Below, in pieces: positions 49,551 through 52,166 of a stretch of DNA of 52,166 bases. Source of the DNA: Candidatus Limnocylindrales bacterium (GTDB lineage Bacteria; Moduliflexota; Moduliflexia; Moduliflexales; JAUQPW01); contig DATMBG010000011.1 in assembly GCA_035559535.1 (NCBI GenBank), forward strand, positions 1-52,166. Direction: 5' to 3'. A program made the position numbers and the translations under genes. Positions within the stretch are counted from its first letter, which is position 1, and every line of letters begins with the position of its first letter. The notes under the pieces were generated by a model. The model saw nothing but the letters and a program-made list of their open reading frames with translations. It ran no database searches and had not been told where the DNA came from.

Positions 49551-52076
49551 ATGAGCCTATCTACCTCTAAAATACAAAACTTATTGGGAGTTTTCTTCAC
49601 TTCACTGGCCATTTTAATGCTGGAACTGGCACTCACCCGGATCTTTTCCGTAACCATGTGGTATCATTTTGCCTTCATGTCTATCTCCATAGCCATGTTT
49701 GGACTGGGGTTAAGTGGCATCTATATTTACCTTTTTCCCCACCAGTTTAAACCCCATAACGCAGAGAAACATCTTGTACTTTTCTCCCTATTTTTTTCCC
49801 TTTCCATATTTGTTTCTCTTATCGTGCAGTTACAAATCCCCTTTACTCCCGAACTTTCTCTGGAAGGGTTTATAACGGTGGGAGCCACGTATCTGGTTAC
49901 CTCCATTCCTTTCTTCCTGGGAGGACTTACCCTTTCTCTGGCGTTATTCCACTATCGTCACCTGGTAAGTATCCTCTATTTTTCCGATCTCCTGGGAGCC
50001 GGTATCGGTTGTATCCTTTTGATTCCTACCCTTAATCTACTGGGCGGGCCCAACGCCGTCCTGGCCATTGCCATTCTGGCCATGGTAGGAACGCTTTTTT
50101 TTAATTCGGCCTTAAGAAATAAAGAACGGTGGACAAGGGAAGATGAGCAAAAATCGGCAGAAGTAGGCGGCCCGGTATCCCTGCGGTCTATGCCTTCTTA
50201 TCCATTATCTACGGTTCTCTCAAGCTCCAGACTCTTTACTTTCTCCGGTCTTTTGCTCGCCCTCTTGATAACTACCCTCCTGGCCAACCTTCAAAATGAC
50301 TTTGTAAGGGTCCGTTTTTCTAAAGGGACAACCCTTCAGGAAGAAGGATTTTTATACAAAAAATGGAATGCTTTCTCCCTGATCTCGGTCACCAGGGAGT
50401 ATGATGAAGGGCCCTTTGGATGGGGTTTGAGCGAGAAAGCCTACGAAGGGAACGATCCCGAAGAGTTGATGATGTATATCGATGAAGCGGCCGGAACACC
50501 TATCACGCGGTTTGATGGGGATTTAGAAAAAGTAAACTACCTAAAATACGATGTAACGGCCCTGGCCCATTATCTTAAAAAAGATGCTGATATTTTGATC
50601 ATAGGACCCGGCGGCGGACGGGACATTTTGACTGCTCTGGTCTTCAGACAAAAAAAAATTACCGGAGTTGAAGTGAATCCCGTGATCATTCAGACTGTTA
50701 ATGAAGTATTTGGGGATTTTACCCATCACCTGTATGACTATCCCGGAGTCAACATTGTCATGGACGAAGGGCGGAGCTACATTGCCCGAACCAACGAACT
50801 TTACGATATTATCCAGGCTTCTCTGATCGATACCTGGGCGGCCACCACGGCCGGGGCCTTTATCTTAACAGAAAACAACTTATATACCCAGGAGGCTTTT
50901 TTAAACTACTTCCACCATCTTAAAGAAGACGGCATTTTAACCATGTCCCGGTGGTTTTTTGAAGGTCTTCCTGCCGAAAGTCTCCGACTTTCAGCTCTCG
51001 GACTCGAGGCCTGGCAGAAGGCCGGAGTCCAACATCCCGAACAACATATGATTATCATCAAAAAAACAACCTGGAAAGCCTTCGGCCCCAACGGAGTTGC
51101 AACCCTTTTGATGAAGAAGCAGCCTTTCACCACCGAGGAAATCCAAACCCTCCTGGAAGTAAGCCGGCAACTCGGATTCGAGGTCATTTATACACCGGGG
51201 TCTCCCCAGGACCCCTACTTTGCCCAACTGACCGGCTCAGCCGATCGATCTGCTTTTTACGAAAATTTCCTTCTGGATATCTCCCCACCGACCGATAATA
51301 AACCCTTCTTCTTTCACATGATGCGTTTCAGTGACTTTTTCAATAAAAACATCCCTCCTGAAATCATAAACATGAATTTTCGGGCCGTTTCTGTACTCGG
51401 AATCCTCTTTCTCGTGGTTACAAGCCTGGTCATTGTTTTTATTCTGGGACCCTTATGGATTTTTAGCAGGGATGGAATTTCGGCCCATTCGTATGCCCAA
51501 ACGCCGGAAACCATTTCCTTCCTGGTCTACTTCTCCTGCCTGGGCCTGGGATTTATATTGGTAGAAATCCCTTTGATCCAGAGATTTATTCTTTTTTTAG
51601 GCCATCCTATTTACGCCCTTTCGGTTATTCTTTTCTCTCTTCTCCTGTTCAGTGGAGTAGGCAGTTATCTTACCACGTTTATTCCTCCCACCCAGACGAA
51701 AAAATATCTCTTGAAGATCCTGCCGATACTGGGTCTTCTTCTGGTCTTCTATATTTTTTATCTTCCCCATTTGATCAATGCCCTTCTGGCCATTAAGACC
51801 GGTTATAAAATTCTCTTGACCGTTCTGCTTTTATTACCTCTGGGACTGCTCATGGGAATGCCCCTTCCCTTAGGGATCAAGCTGGTAGATACCTATGCCA
51901 GTACCTTAATTCCATGGGTCTGGGGAGTTAATGGGGCCACTTCGGTCTTAGCCTCGGTTTTGGCTATGGTATTGGCCATTACCCTGGGGTTTTCTGCAGC
52001 TTTAATCGGTGGTCAGATTGCTTATTTAACCGCCATCATTCCCATATATTTTTTATCTGCAAAGAACGATACATAA
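49551..52076 (+). CDS. Membrane-embedded spermidine-synthase-like protein
   Basis: The 841-aa protein has three parts. Residues 1-250 contain about six membrane helices, starting with LEEALTRIFSV-like sequence (seen as MLELALTRIFSVTMWYHFAF). Residues 255-600 form a spermidine-synthase/SAM-methyltransferase fold with motif I IIGPGGGRDILTA (350-362) and the acidic end of strand 2 in GVEVNPV (E374). Residues 610-841 contain six or more helices. Such fusions are common in environmental bacteria, but their substrates are unknown. Polyamine synthesis is not certain, since the DT-W-A-A-T loop differs from the classical catalytic Asp region. The ATG follows a weak ribosome site. Confidence 0.88.
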   Translation: MSLSTSKIQNLLGVFFTSLAILMLELALTRIFSVTMWYHFAFMSISIAMFGLGLSGIYIYLFPHQFKPHNAEKHLVLFSLFFSLSIFVSLIVQLQIPFTPELSLEGFITVGATYLVTSIPFFLGGLTLSLALFHYRHLVSILYFSDLLGAGIGCILLIPTLNLLGGPNAVLAIAILAMVGTLFFNSALRNKERWTREDEQKSAEVGGPVSLRSMPSYPLSTVLSSSRLFTFSGLLLALLITTLLANLQNDFVRVRFSKGTTLQEEGFLYKKWNAFSLISVTREYDEGPFGWGLSEKAYEGNDPEELMMYIDEAAGTPITRFDGDLEKVNYLKYDVTALAHYLKKDADILIIGPGGGRDILTALVFRQKKITGVEVNPVIIQTVNEVFGDFTHHLYDYPGVNIVMDEGRSYIARTNELYDIIQASLIDTWAATTAGAFILTENNLYTQEAFLNYFHHLKEDGILTMSRWFFEGLPAESLRLSALGLEAWQKAGVQHPEQHMIIIKKTTWKAFGPNGVATLLMKKQPFTTEEIQTLLEVSRQLGFEVIYTPGSPQDPYFAQLTGSADRSAFYENFLLDISPPTDNKPFFFHMMRFSDFFNKNIPPEIINMNFRAVSVLGILFLVVTSLVIVFILGPLWIFSRDGISAHSYAQTPETISFLVYFSCLGLGFILVEIPLIQRFILFLGHPIYALSVILFSLLLFSGVGSYLTTFIPPTQTKKYLLKILPILGLLLVFYIFYLPHLINALLAIKTGYKILLTVLLLLPLGLLMGMPLPLGIKLVDTYASTLIPWVWGVNGATSVLASVLAMVLAITLGFSAALIGGQIAYLTAIIPIYFLSAKNDT

Positions 52077-52103
52077 TACCCTTTCTACGTTGAAACCTCG
52101 CAT

Positions 52104-52166
52104 ACCTCACCCCCATCCCCCCCCCTCTAACCCCCCAGTTTCCCCTCTCCGTAGGGGCGGGAGGCC
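52104..52166. repeat. GC-rich repeat at the right window edge
   Basis: The DNA (CCTCACCCCCATCC, then CCCCTCTCCGTAGGGGCGGG) resembles the left arm of the palindrome at 33063-33145. The second arm would lie beyond the window. Confidence 0.4.

Noticed and set aside
1-52166. CRISPR array or phage-defence island
   Set aside because: Repeats here are contiguous 7-10 nt units or palindromes without unique spacers, and no cas or defence gene was recognised.

Overview
The window reads like chromosomal DNA of an uncultured Gram-negative, free-living heterotroph. By eye the GC content is intermediate; I did not compute it. Genes carry good Shine-Dalgarno sites and several sigma70-type promoters (TTGACA-like, 17-18 bp spacers). 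ABC importers are abundant (one peptide-type, one sugar-type, one Liv-type), and multidomain hybrid histidine kinases sit beside c-di-GMP signalling. Intergenic gaps are unusually rich in short palindromes and short-period repeats. I cannot assign a phylum from this window; a deltaproteobacterial, Tectomicrobia-like or related candidate lineage would fit the gene mix, but that is inference.

Layout. 1-3.7 kb (minus strand): a dipeptide/oligopeptide-type permease pair running off the left edge, a zinc-ribbon protein, an adenosine-specific-kinase family protein and a DoxX protein. 3.9-7.4 kb: a long palindromic element, a Cys-rich secreted protein, a decayed second DoxX copy, a DUF4412-like exported protein and a Rieske ferredoxin. 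7.6-8.05 kb: tRNA-Asn with its terminator, abutted by a decayed serine recombinase. 8.1-12.7 kb: a complete CUT1-type sugar ABC operon (Tat-exported binding protein, two permeases, ATPase). 12.9-19.1 kb: a four-step operon encoding a PspA-like protein (split by a frameshift), an AAA ATPase with a degenerate N-terminal half, a PAS-GAF hybrid histidine kinase, and a receiver-GGDEF diguanylate cyclase. 19.2-21.6 kb: an SMP-30/gluconolactonase-like protein and a Ste24-type protease, each behind a strong predicted promoter. 21.6-22.9 kb: a 1.3-kb gene-free region with repeats and one structured-RNA candidate. 22.9-26.4 kb (plus strand): a zinc alcohol dehydrogenase and a second hybrid kinase. 26.7-33.9 kb (minus): DUF924, IlvD, nitronate monooxygenase, SagB/ThcOx-type oxidoreductase, DUF4440, MOSC and SGNH hydrolase. 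33.9-43.1 kb (minus): allantoinase, hydantoin/allantoin racemase, a Liv-type ABC importer with two LivG-like ATPases, and an enoyl-CoA hydratase. 43.6-45.7 kb: a DUF58-MoxR pair with altered key motifs. 45.9-52.1 kb: an Agl23-like membrane glycosyltransferase (TIGR03663), an SDR, a stand-alone Clp-N protein and a membrane-embedded spermidine-synthase-like protein.

Most interesting points: (1) the PspA-AAA-hybrid kinase-diguanylate cyclase operon, which suggests envelope-stress sensing wired into a phosphorelay and c-di-GMP; (2) a dispersed palindromic element whose 22-nt loop lies in opposite orientation in two copies while the outer tail keeps one orientation; (3) arrays of 8-nt units arranged as large inverted repeats with a shared hinge, found inside or beside operons; (4) a MoxR/DUF58 pair with both the P-loop and the MIDAS-like motif altered; (5) allantoin/hydantoin enzymes joined to a dedicated importer.
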